Positions 1 to 5,140 of a DNA stretch of 5,309 nucleotides are shown piece by piece. The notes beneath the pieces were generated by a model. It had not been told where the DNA came from. It saw only the letters and a list, made by a program, of their open reading frames with translations, and did not search any database. The stretch spans positions 1 to 5,309 of the forward strand of contig JAAYZB010000155.1 in the NCBI GenBank assembly GCA_012515085.1, in the 5' to 3' direction. The position numbers were made by a program, and so were the translations under genes. The DNA is from Acholeplasmataceae bacterium. Its GTDB lineage: Bacteria; Bacillota_I; Bacilli_A; Izemoplasmatales; Hujiaoplasmataceae. Numbering within the stretch: the first letter of the stretch is position 1; the number at the start of each line of letters is the position of its first letter.

Positions 1-271
1 GGACGTCATCCTCTATAACCCGAAGACTGAAGGGGGAATCATCGCCTTCAATCTTAAGGGGATTCCCCCACACGATGCGGTGACCTTTTATGCAGACCAA
101 CAAATCGCACTCCGCTCTGGTTATCATTGCGCCGAATTGGTATCGCGTTTTTTTGGAATCAATGGTTGTTTGCGAGCGTCCTTTTATCTTTATAACAACA
201 AGGCGGATGTCGAACGTTTTCTGGAAGTGACCCGAGCGACCATCACGTACTTCCGCCGAAAAGGATTTTGA
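1..271 (+). CDS. sufS: Cysteine desulfurase SufS, C-terminal part (5' end outside window)
   Basis: This is the last 89 residues of a PLP-dependent class V aminotransferase-fold cysteine desulfurase, read in the frame starting at base 2. SufS removes sulfur from L-cysteine as a persulfide and passes it to SufU for Fe-S cluster assembly in the cytosol. The fragment holds the active-site loop RSGYHCAEL; the Cys codon at 128-130 is the expected persulfide-forming cysteine. Further on is RASFYLYN, typical of the C-terminal domain of group II enzymes. The usual loop is RxGHHCAxP, so this copy has Tyr in place of the first His and Leu in place of Pro. SufU follows 11 bases after the stop, and its ribosome binding site (GAGGTGA, 270-276) overlaps this stop codon, so the two are co-transcribed. 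The identity rests on the loop plus the sufU-sufB context; the PLP lysine lies outside the window. Confidence 0.93.
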   Translation, partial: DVILYNPKTEGGIIAFNLKGIPPHDAVTFYADQQIALRSGYHCAELVSRFFGINGCLRASFYLYNNKADVERFLEVTRATITYFRRKGF

Positions 272-282
272 GGTGAATAATC

Positions 283-723
283 ATGGCAGAACTCGACAAC
301 TTATATAAAGCGGTTATCTTAGAACATTTCAAACATCCCCGAAACAAGGGGCTTTTGAACGATGCGACTTATAAGACTCATCGAATCAAGAACCCAAGCT
401 GTGGCGATGATATCACCATCCAATCCAAAGTGGAGAATCACCAAATCGTCGATTGCCGGTTTGAAGGGGTGGGCTGCAGTATTTGTCTCGCGTCCGCGTC
501 GGTGCTCACGGAAATCGCCATTGGCAAGGAAACAAGCGACGCCAAGAAGGTTGCGGACAATTACTTGAAGATGATCCGTAACGAAGCGTTTGATGAGTCG
601 ATCGATTTGGAAGAAGCTGAAGTGTTTTCCGGTGTCAAGGTGTTTCCAGCCCGAATCAAATGCGCTTCCATCGCCTGGCAAGCCTTTCTCAAGACCGTTT
701 TCGACGAGGATGAAAAACAATGA
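283..723 (+). CDS. sufU: SufU, zinc-dependent sulfur-transfer protein
   Basis: A 146-residue IscU/NifU-fold protein of SufU type. SufU accepts persulfide sulfur from SufS and delivers it towards the SufB-containing scaffold; in Bacillus subtilis it binds zinc and is a sulfur carrier rather than the scaffold itself. The metal ligands are visible: NPSCGD gives C40 and D42, GVGCSI gives C65, and RIKCASIAW gives C127. These match the B. subtilis set C41, D43, C66 and C128 with an offset of one. The long stretch between the second and third cysteines is the insertion that separates SufU from IscU. Two further cysteines occur, C58 and C68. The start is set by GAGGTGA six bases upstream of the ATG. 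The stop overlaps the sufB start (ATGA, 720-723), implying coupled translation. Confidence 0.96.
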   Translation: MAELDNLYKAVILEHFKHPRNKGLLNDATYKTHRIKNPSCGDDITIQSKVENHQIVDCRFEGVGCSICLASASVLTEIAIGKETSDAKKVADNYLKMIRNEAFDESIDLEEAEVFSGVKVFPARIKCASIAWQAFLKTVFDEDEKQ

Positions 724-2126
724 CGAAAAAACAACGTGCCGCTGAGATCATCAGCGATTACAAATATGGATTTCATACCGACTCCGACGTGGTGGTTCAA
801 ACACCTCGTGGGCTTTCGGAAGATATCATTCGCCAAATATCCGGGCTCAAACAAGAGCCGGAATGGATGCTGGAAAATCGCCTGAAAGCCTATCAGGCGT
901 TTTGTCGGCTGAAAAATCCTGACTGGGGGCCGGATCTCTCCTTTATCGATTTTTCTGACATCATTTACTTTATCCGCTCTTCGGACCACGTATCAAGGGA
1001 CTGGGAAAATGTCCCAAAAGCCATCAAGGACACGTTCGAAGCGTTGGGAATTCCCGAAGCCGAACAGAAGTATCTTTCGGGTGTCACCAGCCAGTTCGAA
1101 TCGGAAGCGATCTATCATCAGACAATCACCGAACTGGAAGATCAAGGTGTCATCTTTTTGGATACCGACAGCGCCCTGAAAGCTTATCCTGATTTGTTTC
1201 GGGAGTATTTTGGTAAAGCTGTCAGCTATATGGACAACAAATATGCAGCGCTCAATACTGCCACATGGAGCGGCGGATCGTTTATCTACGTGCCCAAAGG
1301 AGTGTCGATCGACAAGCCACTTCAATCGTATTTTCGGATCAATACCGAGCGCATGGGTCAGTTTGAGCGCACCTTGATCATCGTGGATGATGAGGCATCG
1401 CTCAATTATGTCGAGGGCTGCACCGCCCCGATTTATTCAAAGGATTCGTTGCATGCGGCCGTGGTGGAAATATTTGTCAAAAACAAGGCTTATTGTCGAT
1501 ATTCAACGATTCAAAACTGGTCGAACAACATTATCAATCTCGTCACCAAACGCGCCATTGTGGAAACGCATGGACATATGGAGTGGATCGATGGCAACAT
1601 TGGATCTGGGCTCAATATGAAGTATCCGACCTGTATTTTGAAGGGCGATTATGCCAAGGGAACGACGATTTCAATTGCCTTTGCCTCAAAGGGGCAGTAT
1701 CAGGATACCGGCGCCAAAATGATTCATCTCGGAAAACATACGGCGAGTACGATCATTTCCAAATCAATCGCAACTCGCGGGGGAAAAGTCAACTACCGTG
1801 GATTGGTCAGCCAGTCAAAAGAAGCGGAAGGCTCCCGCAGTAAAGTCGAGTGCGATACGATTCTGATCGACCGCGAGTCCTCCTCGGATACGCTTCCGAC
1901 CAATATCGTCAAGAATTTTCGGGGTCAAATCGAGCACGAAGCGACTGTCTCGAAAGTCAGCGAAGAACAACTTTTCTATCTCATGAGTCGGGGGCTTACG
2001 GAAGCCGAAGCCACCGAAATGATCGTCATGGGCTTCATTGAACCTTTCGCAAGGGAACTGCCAATGGAATATGCGGTGGAGCTCAATCAATTGATCAAAC
2101 TGGAAATGACAGGGTCTATTGGCTGA
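720..2126 (+). CDS. sufB: SufB, Fe-S cluster scaffold subunit
   Basis: A 468-residue SufB/SufD family protein of normal full length. With SufC (ATPase) and SufD it forms the SufBCD scaffold on which Fe-S clusters are built in the cytosol. Conserved landmarks are FRIN (R206, N208), EGCTAP (C234), VECDT (C378), IEHEA (H406, E407), and a C-terminus ending in TGSIG. By motif spacing, C234, C378, H406 and E407 correspond to E. coli C254, C405, H433 and E434, the residues tied to sulfur transfer and cluster assembly, so the protein should be active. The start overlaps the sufU stop by 4 bases and has GAGGA at 706-710. It is the last gene of the operon; sufC and sufD probably lie upstream of sufS, as in the Bacillus order sufCDSUB, but cannot be seen here. 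Confidence 0.97.
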   Translation: MTKKQRAAEIISDYKYGFHTDSDVVVQTPRGLSEDIIRQISGLKQEPEWMLENRLKAYQAFCRLKNPDWGPDLSFIDFSDIIYFIRSSDHVSRDWENVPKAIKDTFEALGIPEAEQKYLSGVTSQFESEAIYHQTITELEDQGVIFLDTDSALKAYPDLFREYFGKAVSYMDNKYAALNTATWSGGSFIYVPKGVSIDKPLQSYFRINTERMGQFERTLIIVDDEASLNYVEGCTAPIYSKDSLHAAVVEIFVKNKAYCRYSTIQNWSNNIINLVTKRAIVETHGHMEWIDGNIGSGLNMKYPTCILKGDYAKGTTISIAFASKGQYQDTGAKMIHLGKHTASTIISKSIATRGGKVNYRGLVSQSKEAEGSRSKVECDTILIDRESSSDTLPTNIVKNFRGQIEHEATVSKVSEEQLFYLMSRGLTEAEATEMIVMGFIEPFARELPMEYAVELNQLIKLEMTGSIG

Positions 2127-2130
2127 TTTT

Positions 2131-2152
2131 GGCATTTTTATCATGCTTTTTT
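2131..2152 (+). terminator. Possible weak intrinsic terminator after sufB
   Basis: Four bases after the sufB stop, GCAT (2132-2135) can pair with ATGC (2143-2146) around a 7-base loop, with one extra G-U pair outside, followed directly by six T (2147-2152). The T run and position suit a terminator, but the stem is only 4-5 pairs and AT-rich, so it may be leaky or spurious. No better hairpin was found before the next promoter. Confidence 0.3.
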
Positions 2153-2179
2153 CTGTGGTACGTCTTTCTTTTTGTCTGC

Positions 2180-2188
2180 TGGTATGAT
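2180..2188 (+). promoter_or_regulatory. Extended -10 promoter of the cyclic-di-AMP receptor gene
   Basis: TGG-TATGAT (2180-2188) is an extended -10 element of the TGnTATAAT type. No recognisable -35 hexamer lies at a 15-19 base spacing, which is tolerable for extended -10 promoters. Transcription would start near 2195, giving a leader of about 22 bases that contains a ribosome binding site (AAGGCGG, one mismatch to AAGGAGG) just before the ATG at 2217. Confidence 0.55.
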
Positions 2189-2216
2189 AAAATAAACAAA
2201 AAGGCGGTGTTCAGTC

Positions 2217-2540
2217 ATGAAGCTGGTAATGGCGATCGTATCCAATGAGGATGCGAGCAAAGTCATCAAGACGTTGATTCGAGACAACTTCTTCGTCACC
2301 AAATTGGCGACCACCGGAGGATTTTTGATGAGTGGCAACACCACCATCATCGTCGGTGTTCAAGACGAACAGCTCGACAAATGCATCCAATTGATTAGCG
2401 AGACGTCCCGAAGACGGACCAAGTTGGTGCCCAACGCAATTTCAAGCGAATTTGGAATTTTTTCTTCGACACCAGTCGAAGTACAAGTCGGCGGCGCGAC
2501 GATTTTTGTCTTGGATGTCAATCAGTTTATCAAAGCCTAA
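2217..2540 (+). CDS. darA: Cyclic-di-AMP receptor, DarA/PstA (YaaQ) family
   Basis: A 107-residue PII-like protein of the DUF970 family, the DarA of Bacillus and PstA of Staphylococcus. Members are cytosolic trimers that bind cyclic-di-AMP between subunits; their downstream partners remain largely unsettled. The family signature TKLATTGGFL (28-37) followed by GNTT (40-43) and VGV is intact, as is the C-terminal strand VEVQVGGATIFVL and the closing NQF. Length matches the family (about 107-109). N24, T28, G35, F36, N41 and G47 fall at the same numbers as in S. aureus PstA as I recall it, but position 26 is Phe instead of the usual Arg. In Bacillus the gene sits near tmk and holB; here it is a single-gene unit between the suf operon and a regulator, with its own promoter and terminator. 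Confidence 0.93.
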   Translation: MKLVMAIVSNEDASKVIKTLIRDNFFVTKLATTGGFLMSGNTTIIVGVQDEQLDKCIQLISETSRRRTKLVPNAISSEFGIFSSTPVEVQVGGATIFVLDVNQFIKA

Positions 2541-2555
2541 TGAGTTTAAATGCAC

Positions 2556-2587
2556 AAAGAACCGGCGAAAACGGCGGTTCTTTTTTT
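2556..2587 (+). terminator. Intrinsic terminator of the cyclic-di-AMP receptor gene
   Basis: AAAGAACCG (2556-2564) pairs with CGGTTCTTT (2575-2583). The inner part can continue as CG-AAAA-CG across one G-G mismatch, making a tight tetraloop. A run of seven T (2581-2587) follows. It lies 15 bases after the stop codon, a typical position for a Rho-independent terminator, and separates this gene from the next promoter. Confidence 0.9.
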
Positions 2588-2594
2588 CTTCACC

Positions 2595-2623
2595 TTTCCA
2601 GAAGCCGAAAATTTTGTTATAAT
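2595..2623 (+). promoter_or_regulatory. Sigma-A-type promoter of the PucR-like regulator gene
   Basis: A perfect -10 TATAAT (2618-2623) is preceded by TGT, making an extended -10. TTTCCA (2595-2600, 4 of 6 to TTGACA) lies exactly 17 bases upstream as a modest -35. The predicted start near 2630 gives a leader of about 65 bases before the ATG at 2695, long enough to hold the hairpin at 2656-2676. Confidence 0.75.
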
Positions 2624-2655
2624 GAGTCACGAAAATAGGAAAAACAGTCTGGATC

Positions 2656-2676
2656 AACAGCAATTGTTTTGCTGTT
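2656..2676 (+). promoter_or_regulatory. Perfect hairpin / inverted repeat in the leader of the PucR-like gene
   Basis: AACAGCAA (2656-2663) and TTGCTGTT (2669-2676) are perfect inverted repeats of 8 bases around a 5-base loop. The element lies downstream of the predicted transcription start and just before the ribosome binding site (AAGGAG, 2682-2687). It could be an RNA hairpin affecting expression or a DNA operator bound by a dimeric regulator. Only two more T follow the stem, so a full terminator is unlikely. The symmetry is seen; the role is inferred. Confidence 0.5.
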
Positions 2677-2694
2677 TTATGAAGGAGAAACTTC

Positions 2695-3297
2695 ATGACA
2701 GAACCCCTCGCTTTCAGAAAAGAAAATCAAAATATACTAGATGGGCGACCGGAGGAAATCTGGTTGGTTGCCAAGGGATCCGATCCAGAATCACTTGAAT
2801 TGTTTCTCAAAGCCTACGGCCAGATCCGGATTCGACAACGATCGGGCTATTTGGCGATCGCCTCGGAATCAGAAGAAAAAACACTCGATATCGCCCATAT
2901 TCGTGAGAAGTGCTTGGAAGAGGTTTTTCAAGATTTTTCGGCATTTGTAAAACCCCGGACACTCGTCATTCCCGAAACAATCATTGTGCCGGTGCTGATG
3001 AAACTCTCTCCAGGAATCTATTATTTTGAGCAATTCATTGAAAAAGTGAGTCTGTCTCAACTCCAGCCTGCGAAACAATGGCTCAAACATTATTTCGAGA
3101 ACTTATGTGGCGTCGATGTGCTCTCCTCGGTCTTGGGATTCATCCATTTTGATCATAATGCGTCGCAAGCCGCCAAAGCGCTGTTCATGCACCGAAACAC
3201 CTTGAACTATCGCCTCGATTTGTTTATCCGCAAGTCGGGGTTGGATATCCGCCATTTCTATGGTTCTTACGTGCTTTATCTTTTGTTTCATAGTTGA
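2695..3297 (+). CDS. Short PucR/CdaR-type helix-turn-helix regulator
   Basis: A 200-residue protein whose last 46 residues look like the C-terminal DNA-binding domain of the PucR/CdaR family (HTH_30): NASQAAKALFMHRNTLNYRL (155-174), then a helix ending in YVLYLLF. In this family the HRNTLxYRL stretch is the recognition-helix signature. The first 150 residues match no domain I can name; they look like a mixed alpha/beta fold with no membrane segment or signal peptide. Typical CdaR and PucR proteins are about 350-550 residues with a sugar-acid or purine-pathway sensor domain, which is absent or cut down here. The start is fixed by AAGGAG seven bases upstream. It lies 84 bases before the sugar ABC ATPase gene with no terminator between them, so it may control that gene or be partly co-transcribed with it. 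The ligand is unknown. Confidence 0.75.
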   Translation: MTEPLAFRKENQNILDGRPEEIWLVAKGSDPESLELFLKAYGQIRIRQRSGYLAIASESEEKTLDIAHIREKCLEEVFQDFSAFVKPRTLVIPETIIVPVLMKLSPGIYYFEQFIEKVSLSQLQPAKQWLKHYFENLCGVDVLSSVLGFIHFDHNASQAAKALFMHRNTLNYRLDLFIRKSGLDIRHFYGSYVLYLLFHS

Positions 3298-3337
3298 TTT
3301 GTGCACTTTGCCCATAGGGAATGAAATGGTTGGGGGG

Positions 3338-3343
3338 TATAAT
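3338..3343 (+). promoter_or_regulatory. -10 element of the msmK-type gene promoter, without a good -35
   Basis: A perfect TATAAT (3338-3343) directly follows a run of six G. At 17 bases spacing the -35 position reads TAGGGA, a poor match; TTGCCC (3308-3313) is better but 24 bases away. The predicted start near 3350 gives a leader of about 32 bases with AAAGGAGG (3367-3374) before the ATG at 3382. The poor -35 suggests either dependence on an activator or that much of the transcript enters from the upstream gene. Confidence 0.6.
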
Positions 3344-3356
3344 GAAAGCGATAATA
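3343..3356 (+). promoter_or_regulatory. Candidate cre site (CcpA operator) at the start of msmK transcription
   Basis: TGAAAGCGATAATA agrees at 13 of 14 positions with the catabolite response element consensus TGWAANCGNTNWCA; only the C at position 13 is replaced by T. It shares its first base with the -10 and covers the predicted transcription start, where bound CcpA normally represses. A sugar-importer ATPase is a classic CcpA target. CcpA itself is not in the window, so binding is inferred. Confidence 0.6.
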
Positions 3357-3381
3357 ACAAGTGATCAAAGGAGGAAGTTGA

Positions 3382-4512
3382 ATGGCAACATTATCTTTTC
3401 GGTCGCTGGACAAAGTATATGACAACGGCGTCCAAGCGGTATTTGATTTTTCATTAGAAGTGAAGGACAAAGAATTTCTGGTTTTGGTTGGGCCTTCCGG
3501 CTGCGGAAAGTCCACGACGCTCCGCATGGTGGCAGGACTAGAAGAAATCACCAGAGGAGAGTTATACATCGATGACGTGCTCGTGAACGATGTCGCTCCG
3601 AAAGATCGGAACATCGCAATGGTGTTCCAATCCTATGCACTCTATCCCCACATGTCCGTTTACGACAACATGGCGTTTGGCTTGAAACTACGGAAAATGC
3701 CAAAAGACGAGATTGAACGCCGAGTCAAAAACGCAGCCGACATCCTCGGCCTGCAAGGCTATCTGGACCGGAAGCCCAAAGCGCTGTCCGGCGGGCAAAG
3801 ACAACGGGTTGCTTTGGGTCGGGCAATCGTCCGTGACGCGAAAGTATTCTTGATGGATGAACCCCTATCCAACCTGGATGCCAAACTTCGGGTGGCGATG
3901 AGAGCGGAATTGATCAAATTGCATGAACGGCTGAATACCACGACGATCTATGTGACCCATGACCAGATCGAAGCCATGACCATGGCGACGAGAATCGTCG
4001 TTATGAAAGACGGCTATATCCAACAAATCGGCGCTCCAAAAGATATCTACGACAATCCCAATAACATGTTTGTCGGCGGCTTCATCGGAACTCCAGCGAT
4101 GAACTTCCTTCAAGGAGAAGTCAAGGCGGATGGGTATTTCTATTGTGAACATTTGAAACTCAAAGTTCCTGAACCCAAGATAGCAATCTTGAAGGATAAG
4201 GATTTCATTGAACGTCCGATCATCTTGGGCATTCGTCCGGAAGACCTTCACGATGAACTGGTGGCACTCGAAACCTACAAGGACTCGAAAGCGAAACTGC
4301 TGGTCGATGTCGCGGAGCTTTTGGGGGCAGAGACCAATATCCATATCACAATCGGAAATACCGCGATCATTGCGAAAGTCAATGCCCGCAGCGATGTTCA
4401 TATCGGCGATACTTTGGAAATGGCCTTCAACATGAACAAGTGTCATTTCTTTGATCCGGAAAATGAACTCCGATTGACAAGAGACTATCAGAAAAAAGTC
4501 ATAGAATCCTAA
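3382..4512 (+). CDS. msmK: Sugar ABC transporter ATPase, MsmK/UgpC/MalK family
   Basis: A 376-residue ATPase that would power import of oligosaccharides or related solutes by binding membrane permeases on the cytosolic side. All nucleotide-binding motifs are intact: Walker A GPSGCGKST (37-45), Q-loop Q83, signature LSGGQRQR (135-142), Walker B VFLMDEP with catalytic E160, D-loop SNLDAK, and switch H193 in THDQ. Residues from about 235 on form the TOBE-type regulatory domain usual in CUT1 sugar-importer ATPases, and full length matches MsmK/MalK (about 370). No permease or binding-protein gene lies beside it, and a terminator follows, so it is probably a shared ATPase serving several importers, as MsmK does in streptococci. 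The start has AAAGGAGG seven bases upstream. A cre-like site overlaps its predicted transcription start. UgpC is an equally fair name; the substrate cannot be read from sequence. Confidence 0.93.
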   Translation: MATLSFRSLDKVYDNGVQAVFDFSLEVKDKEFLVLVGPSGCGKSTTLRMVAGLEEITRGELYIDDVLVNDVAPKDRNIAMVFQSYALYPHMSVYDNMAFGLKLRKMPKDEIERRVKNAADILGLQGYLDRKPKALSGGQRQRVALGRAIVRDAKVFLMDEPLSNLDAKLRVAMRAELIKLHERLNTTTIYVTHDQIEAMTMATRIVVMKDGYIQQIGAPKDIYDNPNNMFVGGFIGTPAMNFLQGEVKADGYFYCEHLKLKVPEPKIAILKDKDFIERPIILGIRPEDLHDELVALETYKDSKAKLLVDVAELLGAETNIHITIGNTAIIAKVNARSDVHIGDTLEMAFNMNKCHFFDPENELRLTRDYQKKVIES

Positions 4513-4530
4513 TAACAACAAAAATTTGAC

Positions 4531-4563
4531 AATCCGAGTGGGGCTCATCCACTCGGATTTTTT
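4531..4563 (+). terminator. Strong intrinsic terminator after msmK
   Basis: AATCCGAGTGG (4531-4541) and CCACTCGGATT (4549-4559) form a perfect 11-pair stem around a 7-base loop, followed by an unbroken T run at 4558-4563. It lies 18 bases after the msmK stop and isolates the next gene. Confidence 0.95.
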
Positions 4564-4589
4564 ATGATGAAAAGCGTTTGAATGAGATT

Positions 4590-4612
4590 AATTTGATTGA
4601 TTTTTTCAAATT
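4590..4612 (+). repeat. Inverted repeat over the -35 of the comK-like promoter
   Basis: AATTTGA (4590-4596) and TCAAATT (4606-4612) are perfect 7-base inverted repeats separated by 9 bases (centres 16 bases apart). The right arm overlaps the first two bases of the proposed -35 (TTGAAT, 4611-4616). Such placement fits an operator for a dimeric repressor. The region is AT-rich, which raises the odds of chance symmetry. Confidence 0.4.
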
Positions 4613-4638
4613 GAATCTGTTCCAAGATATGATATAGT
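4611..4638 (+). promoter_or_regulatory. Promoter of the comK-like gene
   Basis: TTGAAT (4611-4616, 4 of 6 to TTGACA), a 16-base spacer, and TATAGT (4633-4638, 5 of 6) preceded by TGA, giving an extended -10. The predicted start near 4645 leaves only about 9 bases before the ATG at 4654. Confidence 0.65.
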
Positions 4639-4653
4639 GAAACGGGTGATTGT

Positions 4654-5067
4654 ATGATCGATTACATCAGAAAAACTGCGGATAATCAAGTATTGATTGT
4701 ATCAAGCGACAAACAAGTCGTGATGGATAAAGCCTTGCATTTTGTTATTGAACAACTTGCCAATGAGCGACTATCAAGTCTTGAAGGTCGAATAACGGCA
4801 GTTAAAAAGCTTTTTGGGTTCAAAGCGAAGTGTCCGATTTATTTGGGAAGAGACCTGTTGCTGATGCAAGTACTGGGGATCCGTTCGGAAAAAGCCCTGC
4901 TCATCAATATTTACTCTATCAAATCCATTCAGAAGCTAAAAAATCAAAAAACCCGATTGACCTTTAACAGAAACCACTTTCTCGATGTTGGTGGATTCTC
5001 TTCGATTTGTGAGTTGTTAAGAAAAGCGCGAATCGTGGAACAATATCGTCAAAAATCGGATCGATAA
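4654..5067 (+). CDS. Small ComK-family-like protein
   Basis: A 137-residue soluble protein that I read as a divergent, shortened relative of ComK, the competence transcription factor (192 residues in B. subtilis). By eye, the order of landmarks fits ComK: LEGRITAVKKL followed by CPIYLGRDLLLM aligns with the AGRKxGTYEVTKIS...PIMVDPSNQIFLFP region; ALLINIYSIKSIQK with the CGWISHVHVKEFK stretch; KTRLTFNRNHFLDV with TEVTFSNGKTMEL; and SSICELLRKARIVEQY with the NQVYRTAWL helix. The long ComK C-terminal tail, used for MecA control and multimer formation, is absent. No membrane segment or signal peptide is seen. The ribosome binding site is poor (GGGTG, 4644-4648), and the mRNA leader looks very short. 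The gene stands alone between the msmK terminator and pgk. If not a DNA-binding ComK homologue, it could be a small protein of the same fold with a lost role. Confidence 0.55.
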   Translation: MIDYIRKTADNQVLIVSSDKQVVMDKALHFVIEQLANERLSSLEGRITAVKKLFGFKAKCPIYLGRDLLLMQVLGIRSEKALLINIYSIKSIQKLKNQKTRLTFNRNHFLDVGGFSSICELLRKARIVEQYRQKSDR

Positions 5068-5084
5068 AATTAAGAAAATGTTTT

Positions 5085-5107
5085 CATGCGGAGGTTCGCA
5101 TGGTTTT
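5085..5107 (+). terminator. Dyad after the comK-like gene, possible weak terminator
   Basis: CATGCG (5085-5090) and CGCATG (5097-5102) are perfect inverted repeats around a 6-base loop; a flanking T-G pair may extend the stem to seven. Four T follow (5104-5107). It lies 17 bases after the stop of the comK-like gene, where a terminator is expected, but the short stem and T tract make it weak. It could also be an operator upstream of the pgk promoter. Confidence 0.4.
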
Positions 5108-5111
5108 ATGG

Positions 5112-5140
5112 TGGAATTATCCCGGATTAAATAGTATAAT
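5112..5140 (+). promoter_or_regulatory. Promoter of pgk
   Basis: A perfect TATAAT (5135-5140) lies upstream of pgk; the best -35 at 17 bases spacing is TGGAAT (5112-5117), only a 3 of 6 match. The predicted start near 5147 gives a leader of about 32 bases holding GGAGG (5167-5171). pgk is often downstream of gap in glycolytic operons; a promoter of its own here indicates separate transcription from the preceding gene. Confidence 0.6.

Noticed and set aside
561..989. Open frame on the - strand spanning the sufU-sufB junction
   Set aside because: It overlaps two confidently identified genes, and its translation shows no recognisable motif.
2550..2798. Open frame on the + strand running through the terminator and promoter before the PucR-like gene
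   Set aside because: It begins inside the terminator hairpin, crosses a clear promoter and continues out of frame into the PucR-like gene.
3311..3319. CCC-ATA-GGG symmetry upstream of the msmK -10
   Set aside because: Only three pairs, with no consistent extension; too short to support an operator.
4526..4531. Perfect TTGACA after msmK
   Set aside because: It lies at the edge of the msmK terminator, and no -10 occurs 16-18 bases downstream, where the terminator stem is found.
3865..4548. Long open frame on the - strand opposite msmK (227 codons)
   Set aside because: It lies antisense to a clear ATPase gene with all motifs intact, and its translation resembles no known family; it follows from the codon pattern of msmK.
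4567..4583. cre-like core AAGCGTTT upstream of the comK-like promoter
   Set aside because: Only the central part fits; the outer TG and the WC positions of the consensus do not match (about 10 of 14), well below the site at 3343-3356.
5075..5084. AAAATGTTTT as a ComK-type AT box
   Set aside because: ComK boxes are AAAA-N5-TTTT in pairs; here the spacer is 2 bases and there is no partner box at a permitted distance.
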